From Diphasiastrum complanatum (taxonomy: Eukaryota; Streptophyta; Lycopodiopsida; Lycopodiales; Lycopodiaceae), in assembly GCA_029204225.1 (NCBI GenBank), contig MU831543.1, forward strand, positions 124,001-188,000: 64,000 nt of DNA. Reading direction: 5' to 3'. Positions 8,839 through 20,400 of this stretch are shown here, piece after piece. The notes under the pieces are model-generated. The model was not told where the DNA came from. It was given only the letters and a program-made list of their open reading frames with translations, and did not search any database. The position numbers and the translations under genes are program-made. The first letter of the stretch is position 1, and every line of letters begins with the position of its first letter.

Positions 8839-10403
8839 CTCCCTCTTCAACTAGTTTTAGCATAGATTTAGATAGAACTCCAAGTGAGCATGATCTTTTG
8901 CATTATATCTTGGGAATAGAAGTATTTAGAACTTCTCAATTTACTCTCATTTGTCAAGAATGGTATGCTAATTTTATTCTAAAAAGATTTCATATGGTAG
9001 ATGCAAAGTCTTGTGATACACCAATGGAGTCAAATGTAAAGCTCACTATAAGAGGTAATGAAAGATCCTTCAAGGACATTAATCTCTATAGGAAGCTAGT
9101 TGGTTCACTCATATATATAACCATCACAAGACCTGATCTAAGCTATTGTGTTGGTAGATTAAGCCAATCCATGCATGATACTAGTGTGGAGCATTGGAAA
9201 CTAGGCAAGAGGGTATTGAGATACATCTTGAGAACTAATGATTTTAAGATTGTTTATGGAGGATCATAACTAAACCTGTATGGATTTTCATATTCGGACT
9301 TCTCTGGAGATCAAATGGATAGGAAATCCATAAGTGCACATGCTATTTTCATAACTGATGGAGTTATCTCTTGGACGTCAAAAAAACAAGCTACAATCTC
9401 ATTGTCATCTAGTGAGGCCGATCTATACAAAGCTCTTACATCTTGCACAAAGGATATGTTATGGATCAAAAGGATGGTAATGGATTTTCACTTGTTGGAT
9501 TTTTTAGAGAGTTCAATCATCTTTTGTGATAAGCTTTCAAACCAAATATTGGCAAGGAATCCTATTTTTCATGCAAGGAGCAAGCATATTGAAAGTGGCT
9601 TATCGAATTGTGGGAGAACAAGTCATGGAGAAGGGGGTGGAGCTTCAACATGTTTATTCAAGGGAGTGAAGCATAGAACAACATCAAACTCTTTTTCTAG
9701 TGCCATCTTGATATCATCAACATCTTGATTGTTACCTCCACTCAAAATGATATCAATCATATAGATTAGAAGAATGGTAACATCATTTCCAACAAATCTA
9801 TAGTAAAGTGAATGATCATACTCACTGATCTTGAAATTTTGAGAAAGAAGAAATGTGTAAGCTTAGCATACCAACTCCTCATTTGATTTATACATGCTAC
9901 TTATCGAATCAATCTATCTTCTTATTGCGTTCAACATCATGTCAGAATGTATGCTTCTCTGTAGCTATTTATAACTGATAGATCTCTTATTGTTTCGTGT
10001 GATCTATTGAATACTTCAATGTTGCAATATTCTTTACACTACTTTACACTCTGAAATTGTTTGACTACAAAATCACTTTAGTACTAATGATTCCAAAGTT
10101 ATTTGCTTAAGGATTGAACGTGACTTCTGTCATTATAGCTTTGTTTGATTATTGATAGGCGTAGTCATGCATTAGGAAAGAAGGCTTATTCCGTTGTGCT
10201 CAATAGTTCGTTCATAGACTTTGAATTATCGAATCGTCCTTCCTTCTTCCAACATAATGAGCTTCGCCCAGATCTATCATGTCGAATTCTGAGGACAACA
10301 TTCATTTCACATCTTTATTAGTTTGACACTATTGTTGAATAGCAATGTGTCATCCACGTACGAGGTAGTGATAATAAAAAAATGTTGCGCTGACTTGAAT
10401 TAA
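8612..10403 (-). repeat. Right arm of 1.8-kb inverted repeat (U1)
   Basis: Mirror copy of the left arm. Plus strand from left: antisense A LTR and PPT, sense A RT/RNase H, antisense A RT fragment (9673-9882), LTR F (9884-10254), antisense B RT (10255-10403). At its outer end it runs without a break into the rest of the minus-strand B pol, which suggests that this arm holds the original junction and the left arm is the copy. Confidence 0.85.
8871..9660 (+). pseudogene. Copia A RT C-terminus and RNase H in right arm (U1)
   Basis: Plus-strand counterpart of the inverted block in the left arm: HDLLHYILGIEVFRTSQF, RPDLSYCVGRLSQSM, then DRKSISAHAIF, ISLSSSEAD and IIFCDK. The last has lysine where intact elements have asparagine after the RNase H aspartate. 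A stop after VYGGS splits it, and a one-base insertion (gaaagtggc) shifts the frame near its end. U1' lacks that extra base. Confidence 0.8.
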
Positions 10404-13217
10404 ACATTCAAATATGAAGTGCTTGGGTTATAACCATGATCGATAAAAAAAAGTGTTGATCCTCTACAACCAAGCTCTAGTAGATTGCTTCAAGTCGTAA
10501 AGTGCTCTATGGAGTTTAAATACATGATTCTCCTTATCATTTATCGTCACAAGATATCATGTAGGTATCTTCTTAGATAACTCCATTCAGATACGTTGTA
10601 TGTACATCCATATGATGTATCTCCAGATTCTTTGCAGCAACATACGATAGTTACTAGAAGTCTGATTGAAGAATGATTTACTACCGGACTGAAAGTTTCA
10701 CTATAGTCGATATTCAGGATTTGAAAAAATTCTCGTGCAACAAGTGGAACTTTCCTTCAATCAATACTTCCATCTGCTTTGTATTTTATCTTAAATACCC
10801 ATTTGCAATCAACTACATTGTTGTTGGCAAGTAATTTGACAATAGTCCAATTTTGGTTTTTGATGAAAGATAAATATTTTCCATCCATAGCTTCTCTCCA
10901 TGGATCGGAGTCTGACTGACTGAGTGCTTCTTTGACAATAGTCAGCTCTCAAATGAGATAAAAAACAAATTCATCAGTATATATGTTAGGTGGTTTGCAA
11001 TCTCTTGTCGATCTTTTGGGAGATGAATGAGGCTGATAATCATTTTCTCGATCATATTGTTGTTGAGCTACAACATCTTCTTCTGATTCGTTCTTGATAA
11101 GTTTTCGCCTGAAGTTGATGAATTCGAACCTTCGATAGAAATGGTCAAATCAAAAATAGGAGTGTTGGATAGTTCGATTGTCTGAGCCTGTGAAGTCGAT
11201 AAATTGATCCTAAATTGAGCCTGTGAAGGCTGATGAATAGCTTGGATTCAACAAAATCATACAACATATGAGTTCTATCTGAAGTGGTATAACCAATGAA
11301 AATGGATTTGATATTGTGGGAGTCTAGGTGATCTCCTGTAATATCTGCACATAGGAGATTCGATAGTGAAGGTTTGGACCCTATCCAAATTTCATAAGGT
11401 GATTTGTTTGAGAGCCCTTTAGTTGAGCATTTGTTTTGAATATATGCTACAGTGGAAACGGCTTTAGCCCAGAAGGATTTAGGAAGTTTCACGTGAGCAA
11501 GCATACTCTTAGCCGCGTCAACTAAAGGTTTGATTCTTTCTCTCAACAAGTCCATTCAACTGTGGTGAATAAGAAGCAATGAATTGTTGTTCAATGTCTT
11601 TGCTACGGCAATACTCTTTGAATTCGGTTGAGATGTATTCTCCCCCATTGTCTTGACCTCAGTGCTTTACTTCTTCAATTTCGAGTTCTGCATGCTCCTT
11701 GAATTGTCCGAAGAGGTTGAAAGCCTCCAACTCCTGCTTAAAGAAATAAACAGTTGTTCTTCTCAAAAAAAATTCTATAAAAGTAATAAAGTACTTTTCA
11801 CCAAGTAACGACAAAATTTGCATCGGGACACATATATCTAAATGAATAATGTCTAGAATATCTTTTGTTGCATACTTATGAATCAATCTAAATGGAATCC
11901 TAGTTTGCTTTCCAACAATGTAGTTGTGATAGACAGGGAGGTCGATCTTCTTGTCTAGATGATCGAGATCAAGTATTAAGGATTGTCTAAACATGTTCAA
12001 TATAAATGTATGATTCAAGTGCCCTGACCTATAGTGCCAAAGTAATGAATCAATCTATATAAGTATCCAAGCCTCTTTCCGAGTGCAAGGATCTTATTCG
12101 TCCTATCAATAATTTGACATTGATCATATTCAAATTCTACCCTATGACATAGATTAGTAATTCGGCTTACTGATAATAGATTTTTCGACAGTTTAGAAAC
12201 ATACAAAACATTCAATAGTAACTTGAATTGGTCATGTTGGAACTTCAATCTTATAGCGCCTTCACCTGTGATAGTATGTGCACTATCATCGCCAAGATGA
12301 ATGAATCTTCTTTGTATTGCAAGGCATATAGGAATGAAAATGTTGCAATGACTGGTCATATGTTGAGTGGCTCCAAAATTGAAAAACCGAGCATTATCAA
12401 CTTGTGTTTTTTGATCTCTAATCATAAAGCTCCTTCATCCATGTCTTGAACTAGGAATTGACATATAACTGTAACTGCATTTGTCTGTTGATCTGACTAC
12501 TTCTTGTTGGCGTTCTTCGCTTTCAATATCTTGAAATCCTTAATCTCATGATTATCATGGTTGCAATATTTATCAAACATCTTCTTCTTCGACTAGGGAT
12601 TCGATAAGTGCTCTTGACTTTGTCTCGCTTTCTAATTCGATAAAAATTGTTTCAAGCCTTTTTTCTTCTAACATTTAGTGAAGTTTATTTACATATAGAG
12701 CATGTGATATTGAATTCGAAGAGTTGTCTGAGCTTCTTCGATTGTCTTCTTGCAGCAACATAGCGATTACTCTTGAGAGAGTTAAATCTGAGTGTGTCAT
12801 TATGATCATCACCTAGTTTTCGTATGTAGGTGGCAGACTCGATAGCAATGTCATAATTGTGTCTTGCTCGTCAATAGTTGATCCAACAACTGCCATCTCC
12901 TGCAACAGATTCTTCAACTGGTTAACGTTATTCTGAAGCAAATCACTGGCAGATATCTTGAGTGAGAAGAATTTTCTTCTAAGATGCAACTTCGAAGTCA
13001 CGTCTCTCACATCATATAGTGCGCTCATCAGGTTGTCCCATACTTCTTTTGAAGTTTGAGCTTCAGATACCAATTCACCTATCTACTATATTGAGAATGA
13101 TTACGTGAAAGCTTTACCATCCTCCAGTTTCCATTTGGAGCCGGTTGTGTCGTCTTCAAGCTTCAATTCAATTCCTGTGACAACATCCCATAGTCAATTG
13201 GCAATTAGCAAATTAGT
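10404..13217 (-). pseudogene. Decayed copia B gag-pol, minus strand (U1)
   Basis: Running leftwards from the PBS: Gag (SEAQTSKEVWDNL..ARD/VRDVTSKLHLRRKF..TLLSSLPPTYEN), a broken zinc-knuckle region, protease (FFNFGATQHMTSH), integrase (LHKYATKDILDIIHLDIC.PM, YFITFIE.FLRR) with its later part (MLAHVKLPKSFWAKAV, SIFIGYTTSDRTHML), and RT (CKWVFKIKYKADGS, YSETFSPVV, YVDDTLLF). The protease D-S-G is N-F-G, so the catalytic aspartate is lost. There are many stops and frameshifts. It is homologous to the plus-strand fragments in U2 and U3 and is clearly not autonomous. Confidence 0.85.
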
Positions 13218-13229
13218 GCTCTAATACCA
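13218..13229 (-). other. Copia B primer-binding site (U1)
   Basis: Reverse complement reads TGGTATTAGAGC, one mismatch from the initiator-Met tRNA complement TGGTATCAGAGC, and directly abuts the CA end of LTR F. It fixes the element as minus-strand. Confidence 0.8.
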
Positions 13230-13627
13230 TGTTGGAAGTCTTAGAAGGAAAAGATGCTCAATAGAGAAATTGTTGTGTTTGATAGATGCACTATCGGGCT
13301 CTACGGAATAATCTTTCTCTCGTTGTATGACTGCGCCTACTAAAATCAAACAAAACTATCGCAACTATCGCCACATTCGAGTCTAATTGATTCTAACATT
13401 GAAATCATCAAAATCTGTTAGATTGATTTTGTAGACAAACATAACTGAATAAAACATTGTTGTATCGAATATTACAGTATCAAATATAGCTAATGTTTTG
13501 AAGTATTCAATAGTTTAGACAAAACTATAAGAGAACGTAATCAAATTGCAATTAAAAAAATAAGCATTTTGATTCTAACATAGTACTGAATGCGATAATT
13601 CAGTAAGTAGCATGTACAAATCAAAAG
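13230..13627 (-). repeat. LTR F, 5' LTR of minus-strand copia B (U1)
   Basis: In sense it begins TGATTTGTAC and ends CTTCCAACA next to the PBS, a very common plant copia LTR ending. Length 398 bp. No matching 3' LTR in direct orientation is found to the left. The other F copies in this unit sit inside the inverted-repeat arms, in an orientation that does not fit their neighbouring RT. Confidence 0.65.
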
Positions 13628-14214
13628 AATCGTGAGCACAAAACAATAGAAAATGTAACAAAGTACTCGAAACTATCTCTAAGTATCTGATTGACTCTAT
13701 TTGACACTTCCGCTAATAAGCAGTAAGTGTTTCTAGCAATGCGCTATATTAATCTCCAAGATCAATAGCTAATGATCAATCTTAACCTAAAAAATAATCA
13801 ACAATTTATACTAGTTATGAATTCCATTTAGGCTTATCCAAATGACAGTTGAGGACAGCTATTGGTCGTAGATCACAATTCGAACTTAACCAAATCGCAT
13901 TGTCACTTATTTAATTGGGCTTCTCGAAAACTACATACAAAAACCATTAGGGCAAGTCATTAGCTTCACAACAAGTGGAAACAATTTTTGTTAACATTCG
14001 ATAGTTTTAACATCTTTGATATTGTTTGTCATTGTCGAACCCGATTGTTAGCCATTCCCGTGTATTCTTATAGACTATGAAAACTATCAGTCTGAAGAAC
14101 TAGATAGATGAATGGAAGATTAAAGATCCGTTATGAGGATAAATCCAACACGTCTAACTGGTGTACTTCAAGATTAGCTACAACAACATATGAGAGTAAA
14201 AGTTTGATCGAAGC
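13628..14214. other. Unclassified AT-rich spacer between LTR F and R2
   Basis: No ORF, PBS or repeat recognised beyond conservation in all units (27144-27730, 48646-49232). Confidence 0.4.
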
Positions 14215-14922
14215 TTAGTTAGGTAAGGAAGACGAGTGTCATAGTCAAAATCCAACTGTTATCCCTGACAATAAGAGTTTATGACAAAATAGGCAATGTC
14301 AAAAGAATCAAACGTTGTTTTATTTTAGCCCCAATTTACCTAAAGAAATGTGATAAGGTGAAATTTTATCGGTTGTCAGGGCTTATGCCATACTTGTCTG
14401 TTTTTCCCTAGAATCAAGTGAGTATAATTGTAAGTATGTTTATTGGTATTAAATAGTTAAGTATTGGATGTTTCAAGGCGTATTTATTGTCTTGTTACTG
14501 TTTTTTTATGGTTAGTGTTGTGAGTAATCGCTTGTCAGCAGGCGACCATTTTCAGTAACCCATAATGCAATAATAAGTTCATTGATTGCAAGTAATTGTT
14601 TACTTTTATTTTGACATCTTATATCTAGCATAGGTATTGTTTGCTTCATTAGGGTTACACTGTATTTTGTTATGGTGAAGTTCAATTATATATGCAGCTT
14701 GAGATTACAATGGCTATAAATAGGTAAAGTATTGATTACAAAATTAAAGAATGTACTCTACAATTAAAGAATTATTACAAGTAATGTTTAACAATGTATG
14801 TTGTTTATGAAACATAAATCATCAATGTAACAAAATGATATTTTACAGGATTAGAGTTCTCAAAAATTCTCATTCACCTAGTTTGATTAGTCGTTTGACA
14901 AATTGTATTTCAAAGTACCGAG
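14215..14922. repeat. Dispersed repeat R2, copy 2 (U1)
   Basis: Same repeat as 6738-7427, with shared ends and TATA-like cctataaata replaced by gctataaataggtaaag. Indels and substitutions show it is an older divergence than that between the tandem units. Confidence 0.65.
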
Positions 14923-16585
14923 TGATTTCATTACACACATCAAATCATTATGTGTGTACAACCATTTGTAGTGTAAATGTTTTTTTGGTCCTAAGAAAAT
15001 TGTAGAGCGGTGTACTCCTTAACCTTAAAAGCAATCTTACTCACCACTTTGTTATCCAATATTCTCAAAGATGGAAGTATTCTAGCAAATTGATATAGGT
15101 CATCCATGGATTCACAAACCACTTCATTCAAAATAGGACATAACTGAATGACTTAGACCCTCACACAAAGCATATCTAAGATCCTTGTGTCAAATAAAAT
15201 GGCAATTGAAATTAAGCAAATGACCATGTTGTTGTGATATAAATGGTGTAAACTTGTTAATATCATCCATTGACAAGAATCAAACATGTCAACATGAAAG
15301 TTGCAAAACACATTGGAAGGTTTGTACCAATATTCTTTGATCCACTCCATGTACTTCCATCAAACATAATATCTTCAAATGTGTCATCAACTAATTCTAA
15401 TTATTCATATATTATTTTTTTTTCATAAAATGCAAGAACATCCAAACTTTCAAATACACAATTAACATAACATAAATGTAAGAGATACTTAGAAATATTT
15501 CTCTTCACTTTTGGCTCAAATCTACATATCTCATTGACAATGACTTTCTTATTTGTTTCTTCTTTTTCCACCTATAAATAATGATGATAGAAAGTCAGCT
15601 TATCAATTCGTTCTTTCGTAGCATTTTCAATAGCTTTCTTGTCATCCACTTGGCTATGCAGTTTGTAGGGATGGTATTTTTGTTTCTTATTTGTGCTTGC
15701 TTCACCACTTGACATATATGTTTACAGAGTGTTTGGATTAAAAGAACCACTACATTTGTTTGTAAGGACATTTTGACCAGCCATTGTAAAAAAAACTAGG
15801 CTTTTTTATTAAGCGTTCAATCATGGGAATAGCATCAGCATCACCTAGTGCAAAACAAGAGTTTCATAGAAGGATCTTAAAAAAATTCAATAACAACATC
15901 AATCATGTAGTTACTTGTGTAGAGAAAAGTAGTTTGTGTTCTTACCAATTCTGTGGCCAATTCACCTAGCCACATGAACAAAGCATTAAGTTGTGTTTGA
16001 TGCGTAATTCTACGAAAAAACCTATCCAGATTGTTCATGATATACCATAATTCATGGTCAAACCTTATGACCAGGGAGTTGTTTCTATATTTCACTGAAC
16101 CACATCTACATTTGAAGGAACGTCTTTTTCAATTCATAATCTTGGAGCGTGCCGAGGTACCTTGTTAAAGCCAATATCCAAATCTTATCTAATATGTGTC
16201 TAGGTCTCATTGTTATAAGTGTATCAAATAGAGGTCATTTATTAAGTGCAAAGGTTTTGTAGTCCTTTAGTTCTTTCTCATTAGGTTTGCAAGAATGGTC
16301 CATAGCCCAATAAAGATGGTTGCATTGAAGCCAACTGTAGGAAGACTCCAACCTATGGGAGAATCTATTGGCTTTGCATTCGATGGTTTTATTAAGTACC
16401 ATGGGGACCTAACATTCATCAAAAGCATAGATGTAACTGTTACAAGACCAAACTTTTTACCCCCTATCATAGCCAAACATGGATGAATTAAATGCCTCAA
16501 TAAAATGTTACAGTACAAATCACCATAATCATAAACCGATAGGAGTAGTTGTTACATGCCAACATGCCATGACAACAAACCATAA
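14923..16585. other. 1.66-kb unclassified sequence, weakly coding-like on minus strand (U1)
   Basis: Short minus-strand frames of 65-83 codons (for example FDHELWYIMNNLDRFFRRI..NALFMWLGELATELVRT, and MIGGKKFGLVTVTSMLLMN) are conserved in the three copies but are separated by stops. I could not assign them to a transposase or host family. It is flanked by R2 and by a second copy of R2's first 50 bp, which suggests one old composite element. Confidence 0.4.
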
Positions 16586-16782
16586 AACTTAGTGAGGTGA
16601 GGAAGATAGGTGTCATTTAGTCGTTATCCTTGAAGAGTGTCAAAAATGCCGAAACGCGTAAGTAAAATGTTGATTGGCATATGTCAACTTTGACCGGTCA
16701 ACCAAAATGTCGATCGATGTGTGTCGATGCGACATATCCAAATGTCGATCGATATGGTGCCACTTAATTTGAAGCTCGTCAC
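16586..16782. repeat. Palindrome-rich segment with ATGTCGATCGAT repeats (U1)
   Basis: Starts with the R2 terminal motif, then holds two copies of atgtcgatcgat (16707, 16742), the palindrome gaccggtc (16692) and an imperfect inverted pair tggcatatgtc/gacatatcca (16675/16731). Such clustered short direct and inverted motifs resemble subterminal regions of DNA transposons. This is an inference only. Confidence 0.5.
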
Positions 16783-16787
16783 CTACC
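16783..16787. other. Target-site duplication of copia C, left copy
   Basis: ctacc, repeated at 22649-22653. The empty site with one ctacc is seen at 30315-30319 and 51817-51821. Confidence 0.95.
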
Positions 16788-17440
16788 TGTGAAAAACTCA
16801 GATCCAAAAGATGCTAAAGTTTCATAAAGATCTTGGCCATGGAAGTTATGCACATCTAGATTGAAAAAATGATAGAAATTGTGATGTTAAGCATACTAAA
16901 CATCAACTAAACATCAAAATCTGATCATAAGCTTCCACAAACAGAAACTTGCTGTCCCTGTCCGTACTTCAGAGCCTACAACCTGCATTTCACACGTGTG
17001 AAGCCATAGCAACAAAGAAATCACAATTCTAGTGGCTAGAATGCAAGATATGAACAAAAAAGTGAGAGAGAAGAAGATGGATCTTCAAAGAGCATAACAT
17101 TCATTCAATAGAATGAAAATGAGATGTGTACATACTCGTGGAGATGGCTATTTATAGCAGCCATAGTGCCTCTTGGCCACTTGTCTTATGATAGGCTAAA
17201 ATTGGGGTCCAATAGGATTCACCCATATACCTAGAAATTTGGTCAAATAGGAATGCACCAAATTATGAGCCAATAGAAGAGCTCCACACTCGAACTCCTC
17301 TAATTAATGTGACCTCAAAAGTAGTGTACACATACTTTGGGCCTCTACATACATGTATGAACCTATCTCTAACTTTTATTTGGCCATAGGCCTACAAAAT
17401 CTCAAGTTAGGAAAATACTACTAGTTGACAATTTTTCACA
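16788..17440 (-). repeat. Cop-C 3' LTR
   Basis: 653 bp, 651 matching the 5' LTR. The gag-pol stop codon lies within its first five sense bases. Confidence 0.95.
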
Positions 17441-20400
17441 CTCCCTCTTCAACTAGTTTTAGCATAGATTTAGAAAGTACACCAAGACTTGTTCTATGCT
17501 TGAAAAATAAGTCCTTTCCCAATGCTTTGGTAAAGATATCAGCCACACATTCCTTTGATGGGACATGTTCAAGCTTGATCTCTTTTGCCAACACTTGTTC
17601 TCTCACAAAATGGTAAGCCACCTCGATATGTTTGCTCCTTGCATGGAAAACCGGATTGCTTGCTAGACTTTGGGCTGAAAGGTTGTCACAAAAGATGATT
17701 GGACTCTCTGAAAAATCCAGCAAATGAAGCTCCATAATCATCCTCTTGATCCACACCATCTCCTTTGTGCATGATGTCAAAGCTTTGTACTCGGCCTCAC
17801 TAGAAGAAAGTGATATAGTTGCTTGTTTCTTCGACATCCATGAGATAGCTCCATCACCTATGAAAATAGCATGTGCATTTATGGATTTTCTATCCATAAG
17901 GTCTCCTGCAAAATCTGAATCTGAAAAACCAAATAAGTTAGGTGATGAGCCTCTATAAACAATGCCAAAATCTTTTGTTCCCGAGATGTATCTCAAGATC
18001 CTCTTTCCTAGTTTCCAATGTTCTATGCTAGGATCTTGCATGAATTGGCTTAATCTACCAACACAATAAGATAAATCAGGTCTTGTGATGGTTAGATATA
18101 TAAGAGAACCTATTAGCTTCCTATAGAGAGTAATGTCCTCGAAGGATCTTTCATTACCTCTTATAGTTAGCTTTACATGTGATTCCATAGGTGTATCAAT
18201 AGGATTTGCATCTACCATATGAAATCTATTGAGAATAGAAATAGCATACTTCTCTTGTGAAATAAAAGTGATTTGAGAAGTTCTAATTACTTCTATTCCT
18301 AAGATATAGCTCAAAAGACCAAGATCATGCACTTCAAATTCCTTTTTTAGTGCTTTCTTGATATCTTCTATATCTTCCTTGTTCCCTCCACTTAAAATAA
18401 TGTCATCCACATAAATTAGAAGGATTGTAACATCATTAGCACTAATTCTAAAGTAAAGTGAATGATCATACTCACTCATAGTGAAGTTTTGAGAAAGTAG
18501 AAAAGAGTTAAGCCTAGCATACCAACTCCTTGGTGCTTGCTTAAGACCATACAAACTTTTTTGTAGAAAACACACATGATTAGGCTTGCTATGAGAAACA
18601 TAGCTCTCGGGTTGCTCCATGTAGACTTCCTCTTCAAGATCACCATTCAAGAAAGCATTAGAAATGTCTAATTGCCAAAGATCCCATCCATAAAGAGTTG
18701 CAAGGGAAATGATTACTCTTATGCTCACCATCTTTGCCACGGGTGCAAAGGTTTCCTCATAGTCAATGCCATGCTCTTGAGCATAACCTTTAGCCACCAA
18801 CCTTGCCTTCAACTTGTTGATAGATCCATCTTGATTTGTCTTTACCTTGAAGATCCATTTGCATCCAATTGCACTTTTGCCCTTTGGAAGCTCCACCAAT
18901 CTCCATGTGTTGTTCTTCATAAGTGCTTCAAACTCAAGATCCATTGCTTGGATCCATTCCTCTTCTTGCCTTGCTTCATCTACACATGAAGGTACATCAA
19001 AAGAAGTTAGGAAAGCATAGTTGGATCCATCCACCACTTGCTTACCTTTGCCATCATAAGTGAGCCTTGAGGGTTTCACTTTATGCCTTGGAGTTCTCCT
19101 TGGAATTTGACTTGAAGAGGCTTCTTCAACATCCACATCCAATGTGTCATCAACTCCATTGTCATCAAGCACATTAGTTGCAACAACACCATCATCACTT
19201 GAAACAACTTTTGGAATGTTACTTTCATCAAAAATGACATCCCTACTTGTGAACACTTTCTTGATTGAAGGAACATAAATCCTATATGCTTTGCTTACTT
19301 CACTATAACCAACAAAAATGCCCTTTCTTGAAGATGGATCCTCCTTAGTTCTATCATCAAGAGTAATGTTGAAGTAGCAAATGCATCCAAAAGTTCTTAG
19401 AAACTTGACATTAGGCTTCGTACCAAACAAAGCTTCAAAAGGGGTTTTTCCTTCCAATACAACACTTGGCCATCTATTGCATAGGAAATTTGCACACAAC
19501 AAAGCATCACTCCAAAAAGGTTTAGGAAGATTAGCATTCAATCTCATTGCCTTTGCACTCTCACACAAGGTTCTATTCTTCCTCTCGGCCACTCCATTTT
19601 GTTGTGGTGTTCTTGGACATGTGTACTCCCTCTTGATCCCATGCTCATCGCAAAAGGCTTTGAATTTGTTAGAAATGTATTCACCACCATTGTCGCTCCT
19701 CAAGCATTTGATTTTGGTTGTAAATTGAGTCTCCATAGCAACTTTGAACTTGACAAACACATCAAACACCTCATCCTTGCTCTTTAGTAGATAAACCCAA
19801 CAAAATCTACTAAAATCATCAATGAAAGTTACATACATCTTAGCACCTCCATTGCTAATTGTAGTAACACCATGAATATCCGAATGCAAGAGAGAAAAAG
19901 GCATCTTAGATCTAGATATAGATCTAGTATATGGCAATCTATGTGATTTAGACAAAGCACATTCTTCACAAACATGATTCAAGCAAGTAAGAGACTTGGG
20001 AAGTCCCCTTACTACCTCCTTTTTGGCTATTACCTCCAAGGCCTTGTAGTTGAGATGTCCCATCCTTTTATGCCATACCTCTTGAATTGACATTTGTTCA
20101 TTTGCCATGCATCCAACTTGGTTAGCAACAACACATGCATCAAGCTTGAACAATTTCCCTTGCCTTTTCCCTTTTGCAATGATACTACACCCCTTTTTGA
20201 TCAAGCAAGCATCACCATCAAACTCAACTTTGAATCCTTTGTCAAGCATTTGGCTTACACTAAGTAAGTTCTTGGTAATGGATGGAATGAGCAAAACATC
20301 TTTCAATTCTATATTCCTATTTGTAGAAAGTGAAATAGGAATTGTGCCAATCCCCTTGATTGCACACTCACCATCATTTGCGGTATAGATTACCTTCCTA

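Noticed and set aside
17425-20388. Plus-strand frames of 62-115 codons across Cop-C
   Set aside because: Antisense shadows of gag-pol.
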